This document shows, piece by piece, positions 44,930 to 53,990 of a stretch of 64,000 bases of DNA (position 1 is the first letter of the stretch; each line of letters begins with the position of its first letter). Under the pieces are notes generated by a model that did no database searches, was not told where the DNA came from, and saw only the letters and a list, made by a program, of their open reading frames with translations. The translations under genes were made by a program, and so were the position numbers. This stretch comes from Sediminicoccus sp. KRV36 (lineage in GTDB: Bacteria > Pseudomonadota > Alphaproteobacteria > Acetobacterales > Acetobacteraceae): NCBI RefSeq assembly GCF_023243115.1, contig NZ_CP085081.1, forward strand, positions 682,001 through 746,000, given 5' to 3'.

Positions 44930-46120
44930 TCAGGCGATCTCGGCGGCGCGTCGCAGGCTGTTGATCATGGACATGCCCAGCAGATGCGCATGCGCGCGGG
45001 CCGGGTCGCTCGCGGCCTCGGCCATGCGGCGCTGGAAATCCGCCTGGTCTTCCGGGGTGGCGGCTTCAAGGTTCTTCTTGTTCTGGATGGTCTGGCGCTG
45101 CACCACCTCCTCCGTGATGCCGCGGCGCTGGCGGTCGTAGCGGTCCAGCAGATCCTCCCCGGCCTCGCCATGCAGCACCTGGACCAGCTTTTCCACCAGG
45201 TTCACCGCATCATGCACGCCGCCATTCAGCCCCATGCCGCCCAGCGGGTTGTTGATATGCGCGGCATCGCCGGCCAGCAGGATGCGCCCCTTGCGGAAGG
45301 TCTCGGCCACCCGCTGGTGCACGCGATAGAGCGTGGTGTGCTTGATCGGGTAGTCATCCCGCCCGGCCACCACGCGGGCGAAGCGCGCGCGGGCGAAGGC
45401 GGGCGTCATCACCTCCTCATCCGAAACCTCGGGCCGCACCGGGAACATGGCGCGCCAGACGCCGGGCACGCGCAGCAGGAAGAACCACTCCTCCGGATCG
45501 GCGTAGTAGGAGACATCCGCGAGGCCCGGGATGATCCGGGCGAAATCGAACTCCGTGGAGAGCACCAGGAAGCGCTCGGGCCAGGTGAAGCCCTCAAAGG
45601 CGATGCCGGCCGATTTGCGCACGGCGCTGCGGGCGCCATCGGCGCCGATAAGGTAGCTGCCGACAAGGCGCGTGCCGTCTTCCAGCACGGCCGCGACGCT
45701 GCCGCCCTCATCATGGGCGCTGGCCAGGGCCGCGTTGAACCGCACGCTGTAGAGCGGGCTTTCCGCCAGCAGGCCGTGCAGGATGCGCGTCAGCTTGAAT
45801 TGCTCGCATTGCAGCCGGTAGGGGTGGCGCGTGACGTCCGCGAGCAGGCCGAAATCGAACTCCGCGATCACGCTCTGGTCCCGCCGGCGATATTGCACGC
45901 GCGGCCCGATGATGCCCTGGCGGATCATCTCCGGCGCGGCCCCCAGATCATCCAGCATGTCGAGGGTGGGGGCGTGGAAGGTGGAGGCGCGCATCTCCTC
46001 GGAAATGCCGGGGCCTGCTTCCAGCACCTCCACCGGGATGCCAGCACGAACCAGGGCGGCCGCGGCGACCAGGCCGACAGGGCCGGCACCGGCGATGAGA
46101 ACGGGTTTGAGAGCGTCCAT
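44930..46120 (-). CDS. FAD-dependent aromatic-ring monooxygenase
   Basis: 396 residues from ATG 46120 (MDALKPVLIAGAGPVG); 60 upstream codons are open but not family-like. The dinucleotide fold GAGPVG is at 11-16, the DG motif in YLIGADGARSAVRK in the middle, and the second FAD motif GRILLAGDAAHINNPLGGMGLNGG near residue 300. This is the PHBH/UbiH class of flavin hydroxylases acting on aromatic compounds with NAD(P)H and oxygen. Substrate not deducible. Divergent from a nitronate monooxygenase gene over 241 bp. Confidence 0.92.
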   Translation of the reverse strand: MDALKPVLIAGAGPVGLVAAAALVRAGIPVEVLEAGPGISEEMRASTFHAPTLDMLDDLGAAPEMIRQGIIGPRVQYRRRDQSVIAEFDFGLLADVTRHPYRLQCEQFKLTRILHGLLAESPLYSVRFNAALASAHDEGGSVAAVLEDGTRLVGSYLIGADGARSAVRKSAGIAFEGFTWPERFLVLSTEFDFARIIPGLADVSYYADPEEWFFLLRVPGVWRAMFPVRPEVSDEEVMTPAFARARFARVVAGRDDYPIKHTTLYRVHQRVAETFRKGRILLAGDAAHINNPLGGMGLNGGVHDAVNLVEKLVQVLHGEAGEDLLDRYDRQRRGITEEVVQRQTIQNKKNLEAATPEDQADFQRRMAEAASDPARAHAHLLGMSMINSLRRAAEIA

Positions 46121-46361
46121 GCGGATGAAGAATCGTCCCAGCTGTGGCGTCTTTTTTGACGCAAGTTGCAATTTGGCGCGAGTTTCTAGCCTGTGAAGGG
46201 GGCGGCGGCGGTAAAGCGCGCGGAAGAGGCCTGATTTTCGCCCGCTGCCGCCGGATGCGCCATGCGGGGCCCATTCTGGCGTCATCCACCCGGTCGGCAC
46301 CCGATTTGGCGCGGGCGGCGCGAGGCCCTAGCATCGGGCCAAAGGAATAAGGAACGTCCCC

Positions 46362-47363
46362 ATGGATCTGCGCCAGAAGCTTCAGGGCCGGCTGCGCCTG
46401 CCGCTCATCGGCTCGCCGCTGTTCATCATCTCCGTGCCCGACCTCGTGGTCGCGCAATGCCAGGCGGGCATCATCGGCTCGATGCCGACGCTGAATGCGC
46501 GCCCACTGGAGCAGCTGGATGAATGGCTCTCCGAAATCCGCGAGCGGCTGGCGGCGCATGACGCGGCCCATCCGGAGCGGCCCTCAGCACCCTTCGCCAT
46601 GAACCTGATCGTCCATCGCTCCAATGACCGGCTGGAGGAGGATCTGAAGCTCGTCGTGAAGCATCAGGTGCCGCTGATCATCACCTCGCTCGGTGCGCGG
46701 CCGGAGGTGAATGACGCGATCCATTCCTATGGCGGCCACGTCATCCATGACGTGATCAACCAGACCTTTGCCCATAAGGCGATCGAGAAGGGGGCCGATG
46801 GGCTGGTGCTGGTGGCCTCCGGCGCGGGAGGGCATGCCGGGTCGCAAAGCCCCTTCGCCCTGATGCAGGAAACCCGCGCCTGGTTCGACGGGCCCATCGC
46901 GCTCTCGGGCTCGATCGCGCATGGCCGCAGCATCCTGGCGGCCGAGGCGATGGGCGCTGATTTCGCCTATATGGGCTCGGCCTTCATCGCCACCGAGGAG
47001 GCGCGCGCGGTCGAGGATTACAAGCGCATGCTGGTGGAGGCCGGGGCGGAGGATATCGTCTACACCAACCTCATCACCGGGGTGCATGGCAATTACCTGA
47101 AGCCCTCGGTCCGCAATGCGGGGCTGGATCCGGATCATCTGGAAACGTCGGACAGTTCGGCGATGAATTTCGGTTCGGACCGGAAGAAGAAGTGGAAGGA
47201 TATCTGGGGCGCCGGGCAAAGCGTCTCGGGCATCCATGCGGTGCTGCCGGCGGGTGAGTTGGTGGCGCGGCTGCACCGGGAATATCTGGAGGCGCGGCGC
47301 AAGCTGGGCGGTGCCTCGCCGCTGGTGAACCCGAACTGGGCGCGGCTGGCCGAGGCGGCCTGA
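46362..47363 (+). CDS. Nitronate monooxygenase (2-nitropropane dioxygenase family)
   Basis: 333 residues, FMN-binding TIM barrel. N-terminal LRLPLIGSPLFIISVPDLVV holds the first loop, then VLVASGAGGHAGSQSP (class signature with His), GSIAHGRSILAAEAMGADFAYMG and SAFIATEEA. Oxidises alkyl nitronates to carbonyls and nitrite, or acts as a related enoyl-reductase-like flavoprotein. AAGGAA precedes the ATG by about 11 nt. A 14-bp GC palindrome after the stop (47385-47398) separates it from the convergent Spy-like gene. Confidence 0.93.
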   Translation: MDLRQKLQGRLRLPLIGSPLFIISVPDLVVAQCQAGIIGSMPTLNARPLEQLDEWLSEIRERLAAHDAAHPERPSAPFAMNLIVHRSNDRLEEDLKLVVKHQVPLIITSLGARPEVNDAIHSYGGHVIHDVINQTFAHKAIEKGADGLVLVASGAGGHAGSQSPFALMQETRAWFDGPIALSGSIAHGRSILAAEAMGADFAYMGSAFIATEEARAVEDYKRMLVEAGAEDIVYTNLITGVHGNYLKPSVRNAGLDPDHLETSDSSAMNFGSDRKKKWKDIWGAGQSVSGIHAVLPAGELVARLHREYLEARRKLGGASPLVNPNWARLAEAA

Positions 47364-47384
47364 ACCCAGGGCGATACCGCCATT

Positions 47385-47398
47385 GCGCCGGCCGGCGC
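47385..47398. terminator. GC-rich palindrome between convergent genes
   Basis: GCGCCGGCCGGCGC is perfectly symmetric, and a second pairing GGCGCG/CGCGCC overlaps it downstream. It lies between nitronate monooxygenase and the Spy-like gene, so it may help end both transcripts. No T run. Confidence 0.35.
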
Positions 47399-47423
47399 GA
47401 CGCTGTGCGCCGCGCCGCGTTGT

Positions 47424-47948
47424 TCAGCGCGGTGCGGCACCTGGCGTGCGCCGCGTGCGGAACGCCGCATCCGCGCCGCGCTGCTGCTCGGGCGAGAGCA
47501 CCGCATAGACCGCCGCGAAGGCCACGGCGAGGCGGCGCAGTTGCACCGCGTGCAGCTCCGCGATGGCCGCGTAGTCCGACATGTTCTCGACGGCGGTGAT
47601 GCGGGCGAATTGCGTCTCGCGCTCCTGGAAGCGGTCATGCAGCTCGGTCGCGTTGTCGCGGCTGATCTTGGCGAAAGCCTCCCATTGCGGTTGCTGGGCC
47701 GGCGTGATGGCGAGCTGGGCGCGAAGCTGTGTCAGATGCGCCTCGACGCGCTGCGCGCGCTGCTCGGGCGTCATTGGCGCGCGGTCACGCCGGGCTGCCG
47801 TCTGCGCCGGCGGGGTCGCGGATGCGGCCGGAGCGGCGGCCTGGGTGCCACCGGTCTGGGCACCACCGGTCTGGGCGCCAGCGGTCTGGGGCAGCAGCAG
47901 GGTCAGGCCGAGGGCAGCCCCAAGGCTGGCCATACGGAACTTGCTCAT
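47424..47948 (-). CDS. Periplasmic Spy/CpxP-like LTxxQ protein
   Basis: 174 residues from ATG 47948 with AGGAGAG before it. A signal peptide (1-25, ending TAGAQ) is followed by short TGGAQ/TGGTQ repeats, an acidic/basic helix (MTPEQRAQRVEAHLTQLRAQL), an LxITPAQQPQW motif and helical tail. This is the Spy/CpxP pattern: small helical periplasmic chaperone or metal/envelope stress protein. It follows a small exported-protein gene by 31 bp on the same strand. Confidence 0.85.
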   Translation of the reverse strand: MSKFRMASLGAALGLTLLLPQTAGAQTGGAQTGGTQAAAPAASATPPAQTAARRDRAPMTPEQRAQRVEAHLTQLRAQLAITPAQQPQWEAFAKISRDNATELHDRFQERETQFARITAVENMSDYAAIAELHAVQLRRLAVAFAAVYAVLSPEQQRGADAAFRTRRTPGAAPR

Positions 47949-47979
47949 GGAAAACTCTCCTGGAATGCGGGCCATTGGC

Positions 47980-48333
47980 TCAATAGCCGTAATAGGCGGG
48001 GGGCGGCGCCTGGTAGTAACCGCGCGGTGCCGGCGGGTAATAAACCGGGGGCGGCGGCGCATAATGCGGCCGCACCACGGCGGGCGGGCCAAACACGCCG
48101 AAGCCAAACAGCGGCGCATTGTAAACCCGGGGTGGCGCCTGGCGCCGTTCATAACCACGATTGCCGTTCCAGCGTTCGTGGCCGCGCCCGTGATTGCGAT
48201 TATTGTGCCCGTTCCCGTAACCATTCTGCGCCGCGGCAGGCATGGCAGGGACACACAGCGCGATGCCGAGGCAGAGCGCGGACAGCCAGGCCATGCCTCT
48301 GGGGGCTGTCGCCCCATTGCCGATCATCGCCAT
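47980..48333 (-). CDS. Small exported Gly/Asn/Tyr/Pro-rich protein
   Basis: 117 residues from ATG 48333, chosen because GGAGG stands 8 nt upstream (the GTG at 48336 is adjacent). Signal peptide cleaved after PAAAQ (about 35), then a basic Asn/Gly/His/Arg-rich segment (NGYGNGHNNRNHGRG) and a Pro/Tyr-rich tail (YYPPAPRGYYQAPPPAYYGY). Low complexity prevents any family claim. Similar tails occur in small envelope proteins of Acetobacteraceae. Probably co-transcribed with the Spy-like gene. Confidence 0.75.
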   Translation of the reverse strand: MAMIGNGATAPRGMAWLSALCLGIALCVPAMPAAAQNGYGNGHNNRNHGRGHERWNGNRGYERRQAPPRVYNAPLFGFGVFGPPAVVRPHYAPPPPVYYPPAPRGYYQAPPPAYYGY

Positions 48334-48649
48334 CACGCCATCCTCCGGTTGCTGATGGGATAACGCCGGAACAGGCCGCCGGTTTCCGCCGGCGTGGCTT
48401 TAACCTGGGCACCAGGCCGGGCCGCCCCCCGGGAGAGATGCAGGCAGCGCCCCCGCCAAGACGGTGCGGCAGCCCATGCGGGGCTGATCGCTGGCGAGCC
48501 AGGCACATCCTCGCCGTGGCGTTCGGTTCGGTGGCCGCCGCGAATGCGCGGCCGGGGCCCCTGCCGGATGTGGCGCCTGGGCTGTTCAGCCAGGGAAAGC
48601 GGGCGCTTGCACCCCTGGTGACGGTCCGGTCGCGCCCCATCTAAAGCGC
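48334..48649. other. 316-bp divergent intergenic region
   Basis: Between the small exported protein (minus) and the sterol-desaturase gene (plus). No gene supported. A GTGACG/TCTAAA pair at 48618-48645 sits immediately before the plus-strand ATG (see separate entry). Several short GC-rich inverted repeats are too common at this base composition to call. Confidence 0.6.
48618..48645 (+). promoter_or_regulatory. Possible promoter giving a leaderless mRNA
   Basis: GTGACG (48618-48623) and TCTAAA (48640-48645), 16 bp apart. The next gene's ATG is at 48650, where transcription would begin, and no ribosome site is present. The hexamers match consensus weakly. Confidence 0.2.
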
Positions 48650-49420
48650 ATGTCCGAAGCCACCCTCCGCCTCACCGCTTTCCTCGGCGTCCTGGCCCTG
48701 CTCCTGGCGGCCGAGCGGCTGATTCCCTGGAATGTTCCGCGCCCGCTGGGCTGGCGCCGCTGGCTGCCGAATTTCGGCCTGGTGGCGCTGGGCTCCCTCA
48801 CCATCCGGTTCCTGATGCCGCTCGCCGCCGTGGGTGCCGCGATCTGGGCGCAGTCACGCGAGATCGGTGTGCTGAACTGGCTGGATGTCCCGGGCTGGCT
48901 GGCCATTCCCCTGACGGTCGTGCTGCTGGACCTGCTGATCTATTGGCAGCATCGCGTCTTTCACGCCGTGCCCGTGCTTTGGCGCCTGCACCGCGTCCAC
49001 CACGCCGACCCTGAGATGGATGCAAGCACGGGGCTGCGCTTCCACCCGATCGAGTTCTGGCTCTCCATGTGGGTCAAGATCGCGGCCGCCGTGGCGCTGG
49101 GCGCCCCGCCCGAGGGCGTGGTGGCCTTCGAGATCATCCTGAACGCGGCCAGCCTGTTCGAGCACGCCGCCATTCGCATCCCGCCCGCGCTGGACCGCGC
49201 CCTGGGCTGGGTGATCGTGACACCCAATCTGCACCGCATCCATCATTCGGAGCGGTTGGAGGAGACGAACAGCCATTACGGCTTCTGCCTCTCGGTCTGG
49301 GACCGGATCTTCGGCAGTTGGCGCGGCCGCTGGGCCGGGGAGCTGGTGCTGGGCATCCGGGGCTATCGCGGTGCCCGGGAACAGCATGTGCTGCCCCTGC
49401 TGACGCAGCCTTTCCGCTGA
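48650..49420 (+). CDS. Sterol desaturase/fatty acid hydroxylase family protein
   Basis: 256 residues with four membrane segments. Three histidine motifs of the di-iron site are present: HRVFH (middle), HRVHH, and HRIHH (near residue 200). Such membrane enzymes insert oxygen into lipid or carotenoid chains. The C-terminal HYGFCLSVWDRIFGSWRG is highly characteristic. Downstream (49421-49621) is a 200-bp convergent gap with a 6-bp hairpin (49520-49534) and nothing else clear. No Shine-Dalgarno was seen. Confidence 0.9.
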   Translation: MSEATLRLTAFLGVLALLLAAERLIPWNVPRPLGWRRWLPNFGLVALGSLTIRFLMPLAAVGAAIWAQSREIGVLNWLDVPGWLAIPLTVVLLDLLIYWQHRVFHAVPVLWRLHRVHHADPEMDASTGLRFHPIEFWLSMWVKIAAAVALGAPPEGVVAFEIILNAASLFEHAAIRIPPALDRALGWVIVTPNLHRIHHSERLEETNSHYGFCLSVWDRIFGSWRGRWAGELVLGIRGYRGAREQHVLPLLTQPFR

Positions 49421-49621
49421 AGCCGGGTTGCCCGGCGGCCCGCGTGGATGGGCGGGGCGAAGGGGGCATGCGGTCACCCATCACGAGACTTTGCTGGGCC
49501 ATCATTCGGCGGCGGAGTCGGAAGCCCCGCTTCCTGCCAGGACGCATCAAGGCCAGGGCGATCGCACGCGAGCATGCGCGAGGGCCAGCGTCCTCGGAGG
49601 ATGGAACCCCTCGCCCTGTGC

Positions 49622-50563
49622 TTACCCCGCGGCGTCCCGCTCGCGTTCAGCCATGGCCCGCAGCGAGGCCCGCGCCGCGTTGCCGATCTCCGGCAGGCGC
49701 GCCTGCCGGGCCAGCGCCTCGGCGGCGTTCAGCCAGCGCCGCGCCTCGGTGAATTCATTGCGGGCCGCCGCCCCGCGCCCCGCGCGCAGCAGCAGATCGG
49801 CCGCCGCCGCGTTGTCGCCCATGCGTTGCGCGGCCTCCGCCTCCAGCGCCAGGGCGCGCCCCAGGCCGCGATAATCCAGCCCCTCCCGCCGTAAGGCGCC
49901 GGCCTCGCCGGCGAGGCGCCGCGCGCCGGGTGCATCGCGGCCTGCCAGGGCGGCGGCAGCAGCGAGCTCGCGCGCATCGGCGCGAAAGGCGCGCCCTTCC
50001 GGCTCGCCCAGGGCGGCGCGGGCCTCGGCCAGGGCGGTCTGGTCGCCACGCCCGGCGGCGATCAGGCCGCGCAGGAACCAGGTGCGGCGGGCGATATCGG
50101 CATCCTCGGCCGTCACCTGGGCCGCGACGCTTTGCGCCCCGGCCATGTCCCCCGTGCGATACAGCGCCAGCGCCTCCACCAGCAGCAGCGCATCGGGCAC
50201 CGGGGCGGCACGGCGGATCAGCTCGGCACGCACCTCGCGCGCGGTGCGCAGGGCTGCCGCATTGCGGCCCCGCGCCAGATCGGCCGCGGCCAGCCCGATG
50301 CCGGTATCGGCGATGGCCGCCGCGTCATCCCGCTCCCGCGCGCGGCCCAGGGCCGTGCCATAGAGCCGTGCCGCTTCGGCCGGACGGTCGAGCTCCAGCG
50401 CCAGCCGGCCCGCCCGGGCGGCGCGGCCCAGGGTTTCATCGGGCGGCGGCGGGGCGGGGGCCGGGGTGCTGCCGCAGGCGGCCAGCAGCGGCAGGGCGAG
50501 AAGCGGCAGGGGCAGCCAGGACGGGGCGGGCCAGGACGGGGCGGGCCAGGACGGGCGCCTCAC
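49622..50563 (-). CDS. Alanine-rich TPR-like lipoprotein
   Basis: 313 residues from GTG 50563, which overlaps the stop of the MCE gene (GTGA) and is therefore preferred over 23 upstream open codons. A short SWPAP repeat (encoded by a 15-bp tandem DNA repeat near 50519-50553) precedes a hydrophobic stretch and lipobox LAAC (Cys about residue 30). The mature part is Ala/Arg-rich with helix-turn-helix repeats like TPRs (AEAARLYGTALGRARERDD). Probably a partner of the adjacent MCE protein in envelope lipid transport; the family is not recognised. Confidence 0.8.
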   Translation of the reverse strand: MRRPSWPAPSWPAPSWLPLPLLALPLLAACGSTPAPAPPPPDETLGRAARAGRLALELDRPAEAARLYGTALGRARERDDAAAIADTGIGLAAADLARGRNAAALRTAREVRAELIRRAAPVPDALLLVEALALYRTGDMAGAQSVAAQVTAEDADIARRTWFLRGLIAAGRGDQTALAEARAALGEPEGRAFRADARELAAAAALAGRDAPGARRLAGEAGALRREGLDYRGLGRALALEAEAAQRMGDNAAAADLLLRAGRGAAARNEFTEARRWLNAAEALARQARLPEIGNAARASLRAMAERERDAAG

Positions 50564-51516
50564 GGCCGCAGCCTCTCGGCGGCGGGGCGCCTGGGCTCGG
50601 GAGCGGGCGGGCCGCTGCCGCCCAGCAGCCACATGCCGCGCAGCTGCGTCAGCAACAATTCCAGCTCGCGCGTGGTCTGCTGGGTCTGCAGCAGCACCCC
50701 CGGCACATTGCCCGTGCTTTCCTCCAGGTTGCGCACCGTCTGCGGCAGGCGCTGCGAGGCGCGGGAGACATCGCGCGTGGCCTGTTGCAGATTGGCCAGC
50801 GCCTGGTCCACGCGGCGCATCAGGGCGGGCAGGCTGCTATTGGGGCCGGATTCCGCCATCAGCCGCTCGGCCTGGACGGCCAGCCCGTCGAAACGCTGCA
50901 CCAGCTGCCCGCCGCCGCGCAGCAGCGCGGTGAGTTCCCGCACGGTCTCCTCCGCGTTGCGGGCGAACTGGTCATCCGTCATCAGCCGGCCGAAGGAGCC
51001 CTGGCCGCGCTCCATGCCCTCCACGAAGCGCACGGCGAAGCGGGAGACGCGGCCCAGATCCTCCAGCACCGGCAGCGCGCGGTCGCGCAGCTGCTCCAGC
51101 ACCTGCAATTGCGAGGGCTCGCTCGCCGCTTCCAGGCTTGCGGCGGCCCAGTCGAGCGGCGGGCCCTCGCCCCGGCCGATGAACAGGAACGCGCTGCCCA
51201 CCCCGCCCAGCCGGCTGCGCACCGTGATGGGGGAATCGCGGCGGATATGGTCGCGCGCCTCAGGCTGCTCGATGAGGATCTCCGCCACCAGGCGGCGCTG
51301 CGGGCCGAAGGAAATGCGCTGCACTGTGCCGGCCTTCAGGCCCAGCACCTGCACATCGGCCCCCGGCTCAAGGCCACCCGTGCCCTCGATCGGCAGCAGC
51401 ACGCGCAATGTGGCGCCACCCTGGCCCAGGGCCGCGGGCACCGGCAGGAGCAGCAGCGCCATCGCGAGGAACCGCGCGAGCCGCCCCAATGTCAAACCGC
51501 CCATCCTGCCCCCCAA
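50560..51516 (-). CDS. MCE/MlaD-family periplasmic lipid-binding protein
   Basis: 318 residues. A signal or anchor segment (about 8-32, LARFLAMALLLLPVPAAL) precedes the MCE domain (about 37-105: LEPGADVQVLGLKAGTVQRI, then DSPITVRSRL). A helical coiled-coil tail (about 120-295) and a Pro-rich end follow. MCE proteins carry lipids between membranes with an ABC transporter (MlaEFB type) that is not found in the window. The stop overlaps the next gene's GTG, so it works with that lipoprotein. The start may be the second Met, residue 5. Confidence 0.87.
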   Translation of the reverse strand: MGGRMGGLTLGRLARFLAMALLLLPVPAALGQGGATLRVLLPIEGTGGLEPGADVQVLGLKAGTVQRISFGPQRRLVAEILIEQPEARDHIRRDSPITVRSRLGGVGSAFLFIGRGEGPPLDWAAASLEAASEPSQLQVLEQLRDRALPVLEDLGRVSRFAVRFVEGMERGQGSFGRLMTDDQFARNAEETVRELTALLRGGGQLVQRFDGLAVQAERLMAESGPNSSLPALMRRVDQALANLQQATRDVSRASQRLPQTVRNLEESTGNVPGVLLQTQQTTRELELLLTQLRGMWLLGGSGPPAPEPRRPAAERLRP

Positions 51517-51629
51517 CGGCGCCCAGCCGGGCGGAAGGCTATCGCCCGCTTTCGAGCCGGGGCAAGCGCGGCCTCAGCCCAGGCCTGGCATGGCGCCCCG
51601 TGCGCGGCGGTTTTCGAGGGTTGCTTGCC

Positions 51630-52016
51630 TCACCGAGCCTGCGCTGGCGGTAATCCGGCTGATCCAGACCGGAGCTGAGGGGCAGAGCATCGCGCATTGG
51701 CCAAAGTGGCAAGATATTGGTTTCGCGCTTCGAGCGCGCGTTGGTCAATTCCGGCCGATCCCTGGAAATCCATCAGGAAGAGCGGGAGGATAAAGAACGC
51801 CCCGGCCACCCCTGCCGCGACGTTCTGGGCGACCTTGGCGCCAGATTCGAAGCCAAGATCGGCAACGCGCGCGCTATTGGCCAAGATCTCCGCCTGAATG
51901 GCCGCGCAATCCATTGTACTGTCGATGGGTTGCACCACAGCCACGGGTGCGGGCGCACGCCCAGCGCAGGCGCCTGCCAGGAGCATGCAGGCCAGAAGTG
52001 GATAGCGAAGCTTCAT
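51630..52016 (-). CDS. Small conserved lipoprotein
   Basis: 128 residues from ATG 52016 (MKLRYPLLACMLLAGAC) with AGGG before it. Lipobox Cys is near 17 (LLAGAC). The mature part holds MDCAAIQAEILANSARVADLG, a hydrophobic AAGVAGAFFILPLFLMDFQG and a conserved ARNQYLATLANARC, a pattern I recognise from small alphaproteobacterial lipoproteins without known function. A hairpin in the leader overlaps the ribosome site (52025-52044). The leader is A/T-rich compared with neighbours. Confidence 0.75.
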   Translation of the reverse strand: MKLRYPLLACMLLAGACAGRAPAPVAVVQPIDSTMDCAAIQAEILANSARVADLGFESGAKVAQNVAAGVAGAFFILPLFLMDFQGSAGIDQRALEARNQYLATLANARCSAPQLRSGSAGLPPAQAR

Positions 52017-52024
52017 GCGTATTC

Positions 52025-52044
52025 CCTGGAAAAACAATTCCAGG
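52025..52044 (-). promoter_or_regulatory. Leader hairpin covering the Shine-Dalgarno
   Basis: On the minus strand CCTGGAA and TTCCAGG form a perfect 7-bp stem with a 6-nt loop. The AGG of the ribosome site AGGG is in the 3' arm, 7 nt before the ATG at 52016-52014, so folding could block translation. Plausible thermosensor-like or regulatory structure. Confidence 0.35.
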
Positions 52045-52207
52045 ATCATATATGTCATAGGTAATAAAAATTGATGAACGTGATGCCGCGGTTGGCGGTG
52101 CGCCGTTCAGTGCTGAACGCTCTTGCCGCGGGTGGCGAAGATACGCGTTGCCTCTCAGGCCATCGCCGAAGCCGTCAACGCCAAGCTCTGGCCCATGCTT
52201 CGTCTTG

Positions 52208-53923
52208 TCAGCCCAGCGCCGCGACCTCATCGCCGTAGCGTTCCAGCACCTGGCGCCGCTTGATCTTCATGGTCGGCGTCAGCAAGCCATTCTCGACGGT
52301 GAAGCCCTCGGACAGGGTCTGGAAGCGGCGGATGCGCTCGATGTTGGAGAGGCGCGCATTCACCCGCTTCACCGCCTCGCCCACGCGCTCCGCCTGGCCT
52401 TCGGCCGGGACGATGAGTGCGACGACGCCAGCCAGCCCTTCGCCCGCCGCGACCGCCTGGGCCACCTCCGGCTCGCCCGCCAGCATCGCCTCGATCTTGG
52501 AGGGGGCCACCATGTCGCCGCCCTTCAGCTTCAGGAAATCCCGCTTGCGGTCGGTGATGAAGATGCGCCCCTCGCGCAGCTCCGCCACATCGCCGGTGTG
52601 CAGCCAGGCCTCGGTCTCGCCGGGCGGTGGGCGCAGGGCCAGCGCTGTGGCCTCCGGATTGTTCCAGTAGCCATCCATGACGAGGCCGCCCTTGATGAGC
52701 AATTCGCCATCCGCGGCGAGGCGCGCTTCCACGCCGGGCAGCGGCTTGCCCACGCTGCGGCGGTCATTGTCCCAGGGCAGGTTCACGCTGATCACGGGCC
52801 CGGCCTCGCTCTGGCCATAGCCCTGGATCACGGTGACGCCGAGGGCGAGGAAAAAGCCCGAAAGCTCGGGGTCGAGCCGCGCCCCGCCGGAGATCAGCGC
52901 CTCGATCGCGCCGCCGAAGCGCGCGCGCACCTTGGCGCGGACCAGCCGGTCCAGCGCCGCATCCTGCACGCGCTCGAACAGCGAGAGCGGCGGGCCATCC
53001 AGCTTGCGCAGCCCCAGCGCTAGGGCGCGGCGGAACAGCCGGAGCCTGAGCCCGCCCTCCTTTTCCAGCGAGGCCATAATGCGCTCGCGGATCACCTCGA
53101 ACAGCCGCGGCACGGTGGTGATGAGCTGCGGGCGGTGCTCGGCGAAATCCGCCAGCAGCTTGTCCGCTCCGCGCGCGAAGATCACCTGGTAGCCACAGGC
53201 CGGCATCAGGAAACCGCCGACCGTATGCTCATAGCTGTGCGACAGCGGCAGGAAGGAGAGGTAGCGCCCTTGCCGCACGCCGATGCGGTCGATCAGCCCC
53301 TTGGCGCCGACGCAATTGGTCAGCATGGCCCGGTGCGGCAGCATCACCCCCTTGGGGTTGCCGCCCGTGCCGGAGGTGTAGATCAGGCAGGCGAGGCGCC
53401 CCGCCGGGATTTCCTGCACCTCGGCGATCAGCATCGCGAGGTCGGCCGGGGTGGCTTCCAGCTCGGCCCAGCCGAGGGCAAGCGTCTCGGCCGGGGGCGA
53501 GGGGAGTTCCTCCATGCCCACCAACAGGTCGAGCGGGCCGGCCTGCAGCACGCGCTCTGCCAGCGGGCGCGTCGAGACGATGGCCGCCCGGGCCCCGCTG
53601 TCGCGCAGCACATGCGCGTGGTCGGCCACGGTGTTGGTCACGTAGGTGGGCACGGTGACGGCGCCGATGGCCATGATGGCATTGTCGGCGATCATGAATT
53701 CGGGCCGGTTCTCGCTGACCAGCAGCACGCGGTCCCCCGGCATGATGCCCTGCGCCCGCAGCCCGGCGGCGATATGCGCGACCTTTTGCGCGAATTCCGC
53801 GCGGCTCATCCGCCGCCACTGGCCCTCCCGCCAGAAGCCCAGCATGGGCTGGTCCGGCGCCTGGATGGCCAGGGCAAAGATGAGCCCGGGCAGGCTTGTC
53901 GCCGTTTCCACGGTCTGAGGCAT
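52208..53923 (-). CDS. AMP-forming acyl-CoA ligase (long-chain type)
   Basis: 571 residues, ANL superfamily. The phosphate loop is YTSGTGGNPKGVML (about residue 180), the adenine region is SGGARLDPELSGFF and QGYGQSEAGP, then DGYWNNPEATA, HTGDVAEL and the hinge/A8 DRKRDFLKLKGGDMVAPSKIE. Resembles FadD/long-chain acyl-CoA synthetases of the AACS group, somewhat shorter than 600. Activates fatty acids as acyl-CoA; substrate uncertain. Divergent from pepF across 67 bp containing CATATATG. The 190 bp after the stop (52017-52207) contain no gene other than the leader of the small lipoprotein. Confidence 0.9.
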   Translation of the reverse strand: MPQTVETATSLPGLIFALAIQAPDQPMLGFWREGQWRRMSRAEFAQKVAHIAAGLRAQGIMPGDRVLLVSENRPEFMIADNAIMAIGAVTVPTYVTNTVADHAHVLRDSGARAAIVSTRPLAERVLQAGPLDLLVGMEELPSPPAETLALGWAELEATPADLAMLIAEVQEIPAGRLACLIYTSGTGGNPKGVMLPHRAMLTNCVGAKGLIDRIGVRQGRYLSFLPLSHSYEHTVGGFLMPACGYQVIFARGADKLLADFAEHRPQLITTVPRLFEVIRERIMASLEKEGGLRLRLFRRALALGLRKLDGPPLSLFERVQDAALDRLVRAKVRARFGGAIEALISGGARLDPELSGFFLALGVTVIQGYGQSEAGPVISVNLPWDNDRRSVGKPLPGVEARLAADGELLIKGGLVMDGYWNNPEATALALRPPPGETEAWLHTGDVAELREGRIFITDRKRDFLKLKGGDMVAPSKIEAMLAGEPEVAQAVAAGEGLAGVVALIVPAEGQAERVGEAVKRVNARLSNIERIRRFQTLSEGFTVENGLLTPTMKIKRRQVLERYGDEVAALG

Positions 53924-53990
53924 GCAAGGGTTTCCGGAACATGGACGTTTGGCCGCTTGGCCGCGGCACTAACGCGCATATATGTGAAGA

